DNA of 64,000 bases from Rivibacter subsaxonicus (GTDB taxonomy: Bacteria > Pseudomonadota > Gammaproteobacteria > Burkholderiales > Burkholderiaceae_C): contig NZ_SHKP01000005.1 in NCBI RefSeq assembly GCF_004217215.1, forward strand, positions 129,501 through 193,500, in the 5' to 3' direction. The notes below the pieces were generated by a model. That model made no database searches and was not told the origin of the DNA. It worked only from the letters and a program-made list of their open reading frames with translations. This document shows positions 57,561 to 64,000 of this stretch, piece by piece; the stretch's first letter is position 1; each line of letters begins with the position of its first letter. Both the position numbers and the translations under genes were made by a program.

Positions 57561-58840
57561 GCGCCCTCGCCGGCGCGCGCCAAGGTCTCGCCTACGGCGC
57601 GCTCGGCCTGCCGCTGGCCTTCGTCGCGCTGCCGCTCTACGTGCTGCTGCCCAGCCACTACGCCGAGCGGCTCGGCGTGCCGCTGGCGGCGCTGGGTGCG
57701 GTGCTGCTCGGCGCGCGCCTGCTCGACGCGCTGGCCGACCCGCTGATCGGCCGCCTGGTCGACCGGCTGTTCGCGCGCTCCGTCAAGCAGGTGCTGGCCT
57801 TGGCCGCCGCCGCCGCGGTGGCGCTGGCGATCGGCTTTCACGCGCTGTTCTTTCCCGCGGTGAGCGGCACGCCGGCGCTGCTCTGGTGGTGCGGCCTCGG
57901 GCTGGCGATCACCTACCTCGGCTACAGCGCGGTTTCGGTGGCGCACCAGGCCTGGGGCGCGCGGCTCGGCGGCGACGAGAGCGGCCGCGCCCGCGTCGTG
58001 GCCTGGCGCGAGGCGGCGGCGCTGGTCGGGGTCCTGGTCGCCAGCGTGCTGCCGGCGCTGGCCGGGTTGCCGGCGATGAGCGCCGGCTTTTCGCTGCTGC
58101 TCGTGCTCGGCCTGCTGCTGCTGGCGCGGGCGCCACGACCGACACCCGCGATCGACCGCGACGCGTCCGTCGTGCCCTTGCTGCTGCCGCTGCGAAGCCC
58201 CGCTTTTCGTCGACTGCTGCTGGTCTTCCTGCTCAACGGCGTGGCCAGCGCGGTGCCGGCCACGCTGGTGCTGTTCTTCATTCGCGACCGGCTGCAGGCC
58301 GCGAGCTGGGAGCCGCTGTTCCTGGCGGCCTACTTTGCCGCCGCTGCGCTGTCGATGCCGCTGTGGGTGCGGCTGGTCGGCCGCATCGGACTCGGCCGCA
58401 GCTGGCTCGCCGGCATGCTGCTGGCGATCGCGAGCTTCGCCTGGGCCTTCACGCTCGGCGCCGGTGATCGCGGCGCCTTCCTCGCGGTCTGCATCGCCAG
58501 CGGCATCGCACTCGGCGCCGATCTCGCGCTGCCCGGCGCGTTGCTGGCCGGCGTGATCCAGCGCAACGGCCATGCCGGCCGCGCCGAGGGCGCCTACTTC
58601 GGCTGGTGGAACTTCGCGACCAAGCTCAACCTGGCGCTGGCCGCCGGCATCGCGCTGCCGCTGCTGGCGGTCTTCGGCTATGCGCCCGGCGCGCGTGATG
58701 CCGACGCGCTGATCGCGCTGTCGATCGCCTACTGCGTGTTGCCCTGCGTGCTGAAGCTGCTCGCGGCGCTGGCGCTGTGGCGCCTCGGGCTAGCGCGAGC
58801 CGAGCCACGATCCGATCAACTCGCCTTCAGCACCTCATGA
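57557..58840 (+). CDS. MFS (GPH-like) transporter
   Basis: 427 residues, about twelve membrane helices. N-terminal GALGLPLAFVALPLYVLLPSHYAERLG and DALADPLIGRLVDRLF (the loop 2-3 motif) resemble the sugar-cation GPH branch. Substrate unknown; placement in the operon suggests lipid or lipid-precursor movement. ATGA overlap on both sides. Confidence 0.9.
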   Translation: MSALAGARQGLAYGALGLPLAFVALPLYVLLPSHYAERLGVPLAALGAVLLGARLLDALADPLIGRLVDRLFARSVKQVLALAAAAAVALAIGFHALFFPAVSGTPALLWWCGLGLAITYLGYSAVSVAHQAWGARLGGDESGRARVVAWREAAALVGVLVASVLPALAGLPAMSAGFSLLLVLGLLLLARAPRPTPAIDRDASVVPLLLPLRSPAFRRLLLVFLLNGVASAVPATLVLFFIRDRLQAASWEPLFLAAYFAAAALSMPLWVRLVGRIGLGRSWLAGMLLAIASFAWAFTLGAGDRGAFLAVCIASGIALGADLALPGALLAGVIQRNGHAGRAEGAYFGWWNFATKLNLALAAGIALPLLAVFGYAPGARDADALIALSIAYCVLPCVLKLLAALALWRLGLARAEPRSDQLAFSTS

Positions 58841-59388
58841 GCAAGCTCGAGCCGCGGCGTGCCCGGCCCGCCGCCAGCCTCCTCGTGGCCGTGTTCATCG
58901 TTGCCGGCTGTGCCGGCCCGAGCGTCGCCGACTACGCCGCCGAGCAGCCGACGCTCGACCTGGCGCGGTACCTGAGCGGCCCGCTTACGGCGCACGGCGT
59001 CTTCACCGACCGCTCGGGCAAGGTCGTCAGGCGCTTCACGGTCGCGATGACCGGTACCTGGACCGGCAACGAGGGTGTGCTCGAAGAGGACTTCCGCTAC
59101 AGCGACGGCAGCACGCAGCGACGGGTCTGGAAGCTGGTCAAGCTGCAGGATGGCCGCTACACCGGCACCGCCGACGACGTGGCCGGCGTGGCGCAGGGGC
59201 AGGCGGCCGGCAACGCCTTCAACTGGAAGTACACGCTGAAGCTGCCGGTCGACGGCCGAGTCGTCGAGGTGCAGTTCGACGACTGGATGTGGCTGGTCGA
59301 CGAGCGCGTCATGCTCAACAAGGCCGTGATGAGCAAGTTCGGCATCCGGCTCGGCGAGGTCACGCTCGCCTTCAGCAGGCAGCCCTGA
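58837..59388 (+). CDS. DUF3833 lipoprotein
   Basis: 183 residues; hydrophobic signal with lipobox VAGC (residues about 21-25). The mature domain has LARYLSGPLTAHGVFTDRSGKVVRRF and FDDWMWLVDERVMLNKAVMSKFG, signatures of DUF3833. Predicted outer-membrane lipoprotein of unknown role, in the lipid-modifying operon. Confidence 0.9.
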   Translation: MSKLEPRRARPAASLLVAVFIVAGCAGPSVADYAAEQPTLDLARYLSGPLTAHGVFTDRSGKVVRRFTVAMTGTWTGNEGVLEEDFRYSDGSTQRRVWKLVKLQDGRYTGTADDVAGVAQGQAAGNAFNWKYTLKLPVDGRVVEVQFDDWMWLVDERVMLNKAVMSKFGIRLGEVTLAFSRQP

Positions 59389-59394
59389 GCCTCG

Positions 59395-60186
59395 ATGGGC
59401 AAGCCCAACCCGAAGCTCGACGACTGGCGCGGGCGCCATGCCTGGCTGGTCGGCGCCTCGACCGGCATCGGCCGCGCGACCGCATCGGCGCTGCACGCGC
59501 GCGGCGCACGCGTGATCGTCTCGGCGCGCGGCCGCGAGGCGCTGGAGTCGTTCGTGCAGGCGCATCCGGGCGCGCAGGCGGTGGCGCTGGATGCGACCGA
59601 CCACGGGTCGATGCTCGCCGCAGCCGCGCAGGTGCGCTCGCTGCTCGAGCGCCAGCCCGGCGCACGGCTCGATCTGGCGATGTACTGCGCCGGCCACTAC
59701 AAGGCGCAGCGCGCCACCGAGTTCGACCTCGACGAGATGCTGTGCCACCAGCAGATCAACTACGTCGGCGCGTTGCACCTGATCGACGCAGTGCTGCCGC
59801 TGCTGCGCGCGCAGGGCGGTGGCCACCTGAGCCTGGTCGCCAGCGTAGCCGGCTACCGCGGCCTGCCCAACGCGCTGGCCTACGGCCCGACCAAGGCGGC
59901 ACTGATCAATCTGGCGCAGACGCTCTACCTCGATCTGCACGAGATGGGCCTTGGCGTCTCGCTGATCAACCCCGGCTTCGTCGCGACGCCGCTGACCGCG
60001 CAGAACGCGTTCCGCATGCCGGCGCTGCTGACGCCGGAACAGGCGGCGCGCGAGATCCTGGCCGGCTGGGCTGCGGGCGATTTCGAGATCCACTTCCCGA
60101 AGCGCTTCACGCGCACCCTTAAGGCGCTCGGCCTGCTCGGCGACGGGCTCTACTTCAAGGCGATCCGGCGCGCGACAGGTAGCTAG
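59395..60186 (+). CDS. Short-chain dehydrogenase/reductase
   Basis: 263 residues. NAD(P) motif LVGASTGIGRATASAL, catalytic Ser in LVASVAGYRG and Tyr-x-x-x-Lys in AYGPTKAAL. Substrate unknown; last gene of the operon. Its TAG shares bases with the stop of the convergent MFS gene (CTAG). Confidence 0.94.
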   Translation: MGKPNPKLDDWRGRHAWLVGASTGIGRATASALHARGARVIVSARGREALESFVQAHPGAQAVALDATDHGSMLAAAAQVRSLLERQPGARLDLAMYCAGHYKAQRATEFDLDEMLCHQQINYVGALHLIDAVLPLLRAQGGGHLSLVASVAGYRGLPNALAYGPTKAALINLAQTLYLDLHEMGLGVSLINPGFVATPLTAQNAFRMPALLTPEQAAREILAGWAAGDFEIHFPKRFTRTLKALGLLGDGLYFKAIRRATGS

Positions 60187-61355
60187 CCCCGCCGCAGCGC
60201 CATCGCGCCGACCGACAGCGCCAGCAGTACCAGCGCCGCCGAGGCCGCGGCCGGCCCTGAAGCCTCGAGCAGGGCGCCGCTGGCCAGCGGACCGGCAGCG
60301 CCGCCGGCGGTGTAGCCGGCGATCACCGCCGCGGTGCCGGCCACCACGCCGCCGCCGGGCTCGTCGGCGAAGGTGTGGGCGACGCGGATCATCGTCAGCG
60401 TGTAGAGCGCGCCGCCGACCGCGCCCCACAGCGCCGCCGCCGGCCACAGCCACAGCGGTGACTGCACCGCCCAGGCCAGCGGCAGCGAGGCCAGCGCGAG
60501 CAGCGCGGCGGCCGCGATGAGCAGGCTGCGCGTCCCGCGGCGATCGGCCAGCCAGCCGGTCGGGTACTGCAGCGCGAAGCTGCCGATGCCGAGCACGCCG
60601 GCGATCGAGGTCGACATCGCCAGCGTCAGGCCGAGCTGCGAGCCGTAGGCGGCGGTGATCGCGCCCATGCCGGCCTCGAACACGCCGCCGACGAAGGCGG
60701 CCCAGACCAGCAGCGGGTGGCGCCGGGCCGCGTCGAGGATGCCGCCGCTGGAGCGGCCCGGCATCGCCGCGCCGAGGCAGCTCACCGGCGGCGTCATCAG
60801 CAACGCCAGGCCGAGCGCGAGGCCGGCGCAGGCCACCCAGGTGGCGCTGGTCGGCGCGAGGTCGAGCAGGCCCGGCAGGAAGGGGCCGAGCGCGAGCGCC
60901 AGCCCGAGCGCGCTCTGGTAGAGCCCCATCCAGCGCCCGCGCGCGGCACGCGGCGCATGGTGGGCGATCAGGGCCTCGGTGCCGTTCCAGACCGCGGCCG
61001 CGCCGAGGCCGCTGGCGAACGCGGCCAGGCACCAGAGTCGGAAATCGCTCGTCAGTCCGTAGACCAGCGTGGCGCCGAACTCGAGCGCCAGGCCCAGGCG
61101 CATCGCCGGCGCCAGGCCGATGCGCACCAGCAGATGTGGCAGCAGCGGGATCGACAGCCCGATCGCCGCGAACGGCAGCATCAGGAAGAAGCCGATCTCG
61201 GCGGCACCGACACCGGCCTTCTGCAGCCGCACCGCCAGCACCGGGTTGAGCAGGCTGAACATCAGCACCACCAGCGTCACGGTGGCGGCCACCAGCAGCA
61301 CGCCGCGGCGCACCGCGGCGGCGTCCGGCGCGGCCGGCGACTCGGCGCGGCTCAT
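60183..61355 (-). CDS. MFS transporter
   Basis: 390 residues, about twelve membrane helices; N-terminal FSLLNPVLAVRLQKAGVGAAEIGFFLMLPFAAIG and WNGTEALIAHHAPRAARGRWMGLYQ (helix 4-5 loop motif) are MFS-like. The family resembles small-molecule or drug exporters (YcaD-like). Substrate unknown. Stop codons overlap with the SDR gene. Confidence 0.9.
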   Translation of the reverse strand: MSRAESPAAPDAAAVRRGVLLVAATVTLVVLMFSLLNPVLAVRLQKAGVGAAEIGFFLMLPFAAIGLSIPLLPHLLVRIGLAPAMRLGLALEFGATLVYGLTSDFRLWCLAAFASGLGAAAVWNGTEALIAHHAPRAARGRWMGLYQSALGLALALGPFLPGLLDLAPTSATWVACAGLALGLALLMTPPVSCLGAAMPGRSSGGILDAARRHPLLVWAAFVGGVFEAGMGAITAAYGSQLGLTLAMSTSIAGVLGIGSFALQYPTGWLADRRGTRSLLIAAAALLALASLPLAWAVQSPLWLWPAAALWGAVGGALYTLTMIRVAHTFADEPGGGVVAGTAAVIAGYTAGGAAGPLASGALLEASGPAAASAALVLLALSVGAMALRRG

Positions 61356-61378
61356 CGGCGACCCGACCTCAGGATCGT

Positions 61379-62350
61379 TCAGTCGAGCCAGCCGCGACGG
61401 CGGAAGTAGAGGAAGGGCGCGACGGCGCTGAACACCATCAGGCCGATCGCCCAGGCGTACCCGTACTGCAGCTCGAGCTCGGGCATGAACTTGAAGTTCA
61501 TGCCGTAGACGCTGGCGATCAGCGTCGGCGGCAGCAGCGCGACGCTGGCCACCGAGAAGATCTTGATGATCTTGTTCTGGTTGATGTTGATGAAGCCGAC
61601 CGTGGCGTCCATCAGGAAGTTGATCTTGTCGAACAGGAAGGCGGTGTGCGAGTCGAGCGAGTCGATGTCGCGCAGGATCTGGCGCGCCTCCTCGAACTGC
61701 TCGGCGTTGAGCAGGCGGCTGCGCATCATGAAGCTCAGCGCGCGCCGGGTGTCCATCACGTTGCGGCGGATGCGACCGTTGAGGTCCTCCTCGCGCGCGA
61801 TCGCCGCCAGCGCCTCGGCCGCGGCCTGGTCGTCGACCTTGTCCTGCAGCACACGGCGCGAGACCAGCTCGAGGCCGTCGTAGATGCTCTCGAGCGAGTC
61901 GGCCGAGTACTCGGCGTCGGCGTCGTAGAGCTTGAGCAGCACGTCCTTCGCATCCTCGATCAGCGCCGGGATCCGGCGTGCCCGCATGCGCAGCAGACGA
62001 AACACCGGCAGGTCCTCGTCGTGGATCGAGAACAGCACGTTCTTGTAGAGGATGAAGGCGACGCGCACGTTGCGCGCGCCCTTGTCCTGGTCGTCATCGT
62101 CGATCAGGAAGTCGGAGCGGATGTGCAGTTCGCCGTTGTCCTCTTCGTAGAAGCGGGCCGACTCCTCGAGGTCGTCGTCGACCGCGTCCTCGGGGATCGT
62201 CAGTCCGAAGCGGGCCGCGATCCAACCCTTCTCCTGGGCGGTCGGCGCCTCGAGGTCGACCCAGACCGGCGTGACATGGGCCAGCGCATCGGCGCTTTCA
62301 ATCTCTTCCTGGAACAGGCGGCCGTTGGCCAGCGTGAACACGTTGAGCAT
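61379..62350 (-). CDS. corA: Magnesium/cobalt transporter CorA
   Basis: 323 residues; GGAG lies 8 bp before the ATG. A large acidic cytoplasmic domain precedes two C-terminal helices; the selectivity motif is YGMNFKFMPEL. The pentamer conducts Mg2+ or Co2+ into the cell. It is 22 bp after the convergent-side MFS gene and divergent from hpf. Confidence 0.95.
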   Translation of the reverse strand: MLNVFTLANGRLFQEEIESADALAHVTPVWVDLEAPTAQEKGWIAARFGLTIPEDAVDDDLEESARFYEEDNGELHIRSDFLIDDDDQDKGARNVRVAFILYKNVLFSIHDEDLPVFRLLRMRARRIPALIEDAKDVLLKLYDADAEYSADSLESIYDGLELVSRRVLQDKVDDQAAAEALAAIAREEDLNGRIRRNVMDTRRALSFMMRSRLLNAEQFEEARQILRDIDSLDSHTAFLFDKINFLMDATVGFININQNKIIKIFSVASVALLPPTLIASVYGMNFKFMPELELQYGYAWAIGLMVFSAVAPFLYFRRRGWLD

Positions 62351-62707
62351 GGATCGACTCCAGCGGGCTCGAGCGACGGCGGGGCGCCGTCACGGCATGG
62401 GCGGGTGGGTGAGCGACCGTCGCGCTCCTCGACCCGCGCATCGCACCCGGCCTGGGCACTGATGAGCAGCGATCGGAGCGGACGGTCACCGAGGGGCGGT
62501 GCTGTCCAAGTGGGTCTCCGTCATCAACCTCAAGGATTATGTCATCGGCGCGGCCACCGCCGGCGCGAGCTTCCGAGCCTCGCCAGCGGTCATCGCCTTG
62601 TCATCTCGGGGTGGGGCGCGTAGTCTGCAGACGAGGGTTGCAACGACCCTCGTGCTCTGCGCCGCGGCCCACCAGGGCCAAACCAATCCCTTGCGAAAGG
62701 AGGTCTT
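62351..62707. other. Intergenic region between corA and hpf
   Basis: 357 bp with no supportable gene. It holds a candidate hpf promoter and the hpf ribosome site AAAGGAGG at 62697-62704. The rpoN gene often upstream of hpf is not here. Confidence 0.7.
62598..62626 (+). promoter_or_regulatory. candidate hpf promoter
   Basis: TTGTCA (62598-62603), 17-bp spacer, TAGTCT (62621-62626), about 80 bp before the hpf start. The -35 is good; the -10 matches only partly. Confidence 0.4.
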
Positions 62708-63052
62708 ATGAACCTGACGATCAGCGGACACCACCTCGAAGTAACGCCATCTTTGAAGGAGTATGTACTAACTAAGTTGGACCGCGTCACACGTCATTTC
62801 GACCAGGTGGTGGACATCAACATCCTGCTGACCGTTGAGAAACTCAAGGAGAAGGAGCGCCGCCAGAAGGCGGAAGTGACTTTGCATGCCAAGGGCAAGG
62901 ACATCTTTGTGGAGTCCGCCCATGAGGATCTTTATGCCGCGATCGACGAACTGATGGACAAACTCGATCGCCAGGTCTGCCGCCACAAGGATCGGCTGCA
63001 GGACCATCACCACCCGTCGCCCAAGCGGCAGTCGCTCGTCGACCTGCAGTGA
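62708..63052 (+). CDS. hpf: Ribosome hibernation promoting factor
   Basis: 114 residues, the short (HPF/YfiA) form without the C-terminal dimerisation domain. Strong ribosome site AAAGGAGG 3-4 bp before the ATG. Family motifs [20 protein letters not shown] and [20 protein letters not shown]. It inactivates 70S ribosomes in stationary phase. It is followed by a strong terminator, then ptsN. Confidence 0.95.
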   Translation: MNLTISGHHLEVTPSLKEYVLTKLDRVTRHFDQVVDINILLTVEKLKEKERRQKAEVTLHAKGKDIFVESAHEDLYAAIDELMDKLDRQVCRHKDRLQDHHHPSPKRQSLVDLQ

Positions 63053-63098
63053 GGGTGCCCGGCGCCAGAGCCTTCAGGGCACCCGGCGTCACCAAAAC

Positions 63099-63122
63099 AA
63101 GCGGCCCGAGGGCCGCTTTTTT
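63099..63122 (+). terminator. rho-independent terminator of hpf
   Basis: AAGCGGCCC / GA / GGGCCGCTT, a 9-bp stem followed by a run of T residues, 46 bp after the hpf stop. Confidence 0.88.
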
Positions 63123-63230
63123 GCGGCATGGCTCTTCGCAGGCTCTCGGAACGTGAGAAGCGTGCCGTTGCGGTTGAGCAACCAAGCCTAGATGCCCTAT
63201 TCGGGGAACCCCTCTATGAGCCCCGCTTCT

Positions 63231-63236
63231 TATAAT
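63231..63236 (+). promoter_or_regulatory. -10 box (TATAAT) of the ptsN promoter
   Basis: A perfect TATAAT about 70 bp before ptsN; no clear -35 at 17 bp. An independent promoter is expected because a terminator separates hpf from ptsN. Confidence 0.5.
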
Positions 63237-63304
63237 TTCCGCTGTTGAGCCTGAAGTGAAGCGTCTGCCAAAGCCCCCTGGGCTGAAACCGGCGCCGTGA
63301 TTGG

Positions 63305-63775
63305 ATGAACCGACTCGCTGCCATCCTGCCTGCCAGCAACGTGCTGGTGGATGTGGACGCGACCAGCAAGAAGCGCGTCTTCGAGACCGCTGGCCTGCTG
63401 TTCGAGAACCAGCATGCGATCGCGCGTGCCACCGTCACCGACAACCTGTTCGCCCGCGAACGGCTCGGCTCGACCGGCCTCGGTCATGGCGTCGCCATCC
63501 CGCACGGACGTATCAAGGGCCTGAAGAATCCGCTCGCAGCGGTGATCCGCGCACAGCAGCCAATCGCCTTCGACGCGCCCGACGACGAGCCGGTCACGCT
63601 GCTGATCTTCCTGCTGGTGCCGGAGGCCGCAACCCAGCGCCACCTGGAGATCCTGTCCGAAATCGCCGAGCTGCTCAGCGACCGCGCCCTGCGCGACAAG
63701 CTCAAGGCCGAGCCCGACGCCGCGCAGCTGCACGCGCTGATCGCCGCGTGGGAGCCGCTCAAATCGGTCGCCTGA
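63305..63775 (+). CDS. ptsN: PTS nitrogen-regulatory EIIA
   Basis: 156 residues. Phosphoacceptor His is in [18 protein letters not shown]-Ntr is phosphorylated via EI-Ntr and NPr and controls potassium, nitrogen and envelope stress systems. hprK starts 22 bp downstream, as is usual in Betaproteobacteria. Confidence 0.96.
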   Translation: MNRLAAILPASNVLVDVDATSKKRVFETAGLLFENQHAIARATVTDNLFARERLGSTGLGHGVAIPHGRIKGLKNPLAAVIRAQQPIAFDAPDDEPVTLLIFLLVPEAATQRHLEILSEIAELLSDRALRDKLKAEPDAAQLHALIAAWEPLKSVA

Positions 63776-63797
63776 CCCTCCTCCCGGTGGTCTTCGC

Positions 63798-64000
63798 ATG
63801 AAGGCCACCGTCGTCAGCGCCGAGGCGCTGTTCGACGCCAACCGCGGGCCGCTGCAATGGGAGTGGATCGCGGGCCACGCCTATCCCGAGCGCCGCTTCG
63901 ACGAGGTCGCGGTGCGCGACGCGCAGTCGGCGGCCGACCTGGTCGGCTACCTGAACTACCTGCATCCCTACCGGGTCCAGATCGTCGGCCGGCGCGAGGT
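63798..64000 (+). CDS. hprK: HPr kinase/phosphorylase (5' part only)
   Basis: Only the first 67 residues are visible; the gene runs off the right edge. They start [26 protein letters not shown] and include [15 protein letters not shown], matching the N-terminal domain of HprK. The kinase domain with its P-loop lies outside the window. Its position after ptsN supports the call. Confidence 0.88.
   Translation, partial: MKATVVSAEALFDANRGPLQWEWIAGHAYPERRFDEVAVRDAQSAADLVGYLNYLHPYRVQIVGRRE

Noticed and set aside
62499-62711. A 70-codon plus-strand frame before hpf
   Set aside because: It runs through the hpf ribosome site and has no start signal or recognisable protein pattern.

Overview
The window looks like chromosomal DNA from a high-GC betaproteobacterium of the order Burkholderiales (Rubrivivax/Ideonella/Leptothrix-like). 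The base composition is about 70% G+C by eye. The gene pairings glnE-yhdP-nitrilase, birA-SPOR protein, hpf-ptsN-hprK and DUF294-exonuclease are typical of that order. Genes are packed tightly with many 4-bp ATGA overlaps. I see no rRNA, tRNA, CRISPR array, IS element or prophage.

Layout. 0-7.3 kb: exonuclease (cut by the window edge), CBS/DUF294 signalling protein, topoisomerase III, a SET-domain methyltransferase, birA and a SPOR protein. 7.4-12.6 kb: a secreted subtilase with a GlyGly-CTERM tail, then gap and tkt. 12.8-18.8 kb: SAM decarboxylase coupled to a MurU-like nucleotidyltransferase, a membrane protein, an aldo/keto reductase, aminopeptidase P and a PAS-PAS-GGDEF protein. 18.9-29.1 kb: DUF2788, DUF2189, an FAD lipoprotein, a membrane-fused spermidine synthase, MltF-like transglycosylase, a Ca2+/H+ antiporter, and a DUF350-DUF4178-SPFH operon. 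29.2-35.8 kb: a UbiH-like monooxygenase, then a four-GAF histidine kinase, a receiver and a sigma-54 activator in one coupled operon, next to a small exported-protein gene that carries a near-perfect sigma-54 promoter.

36.0-40.3 kb holds the most unusual locus. A M43-type zinc metalloprotease carries five T-x-K-F-x-[ED]-D units in its own chain, and is followed 13 bp later by an MvdC/MvdD-like ATP-grasp ligase. This looks like a graspetide (omega-ester RiPP) system whose precursor is fused to a protease. 40.3-49.9 kb: nitrilase, YhdP-like protein, glnE, a small lower-GC membrane gene overlapping a rhombosortase gene, and rfaE2. The rhombosortase is the expected partner of the GlyGly-CTERM subtilase 40 kb away.

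49.9-60.2 kb: glutathione S-transferase, a diiron ferritin-like protein, then a light/oxidative-stress locus: a B12-binding MerR regulator (LitR/CarH type) divergent from a glutathione peroxidase with a clear promoter and a palindromic operator candidate, followed by a seven-gene operon (FAD protein, DUF1365, Cfa-like methyltransferase, chalcone-isomerase-like, MFS, DUF3833, SDR) that probably remodels membrane fatty acids. 60.2-64 kb: MFS, CorA, hpf, ptsN and the start of hprK.

Protein families were recognised from sequence motifs only; no database search was possible.
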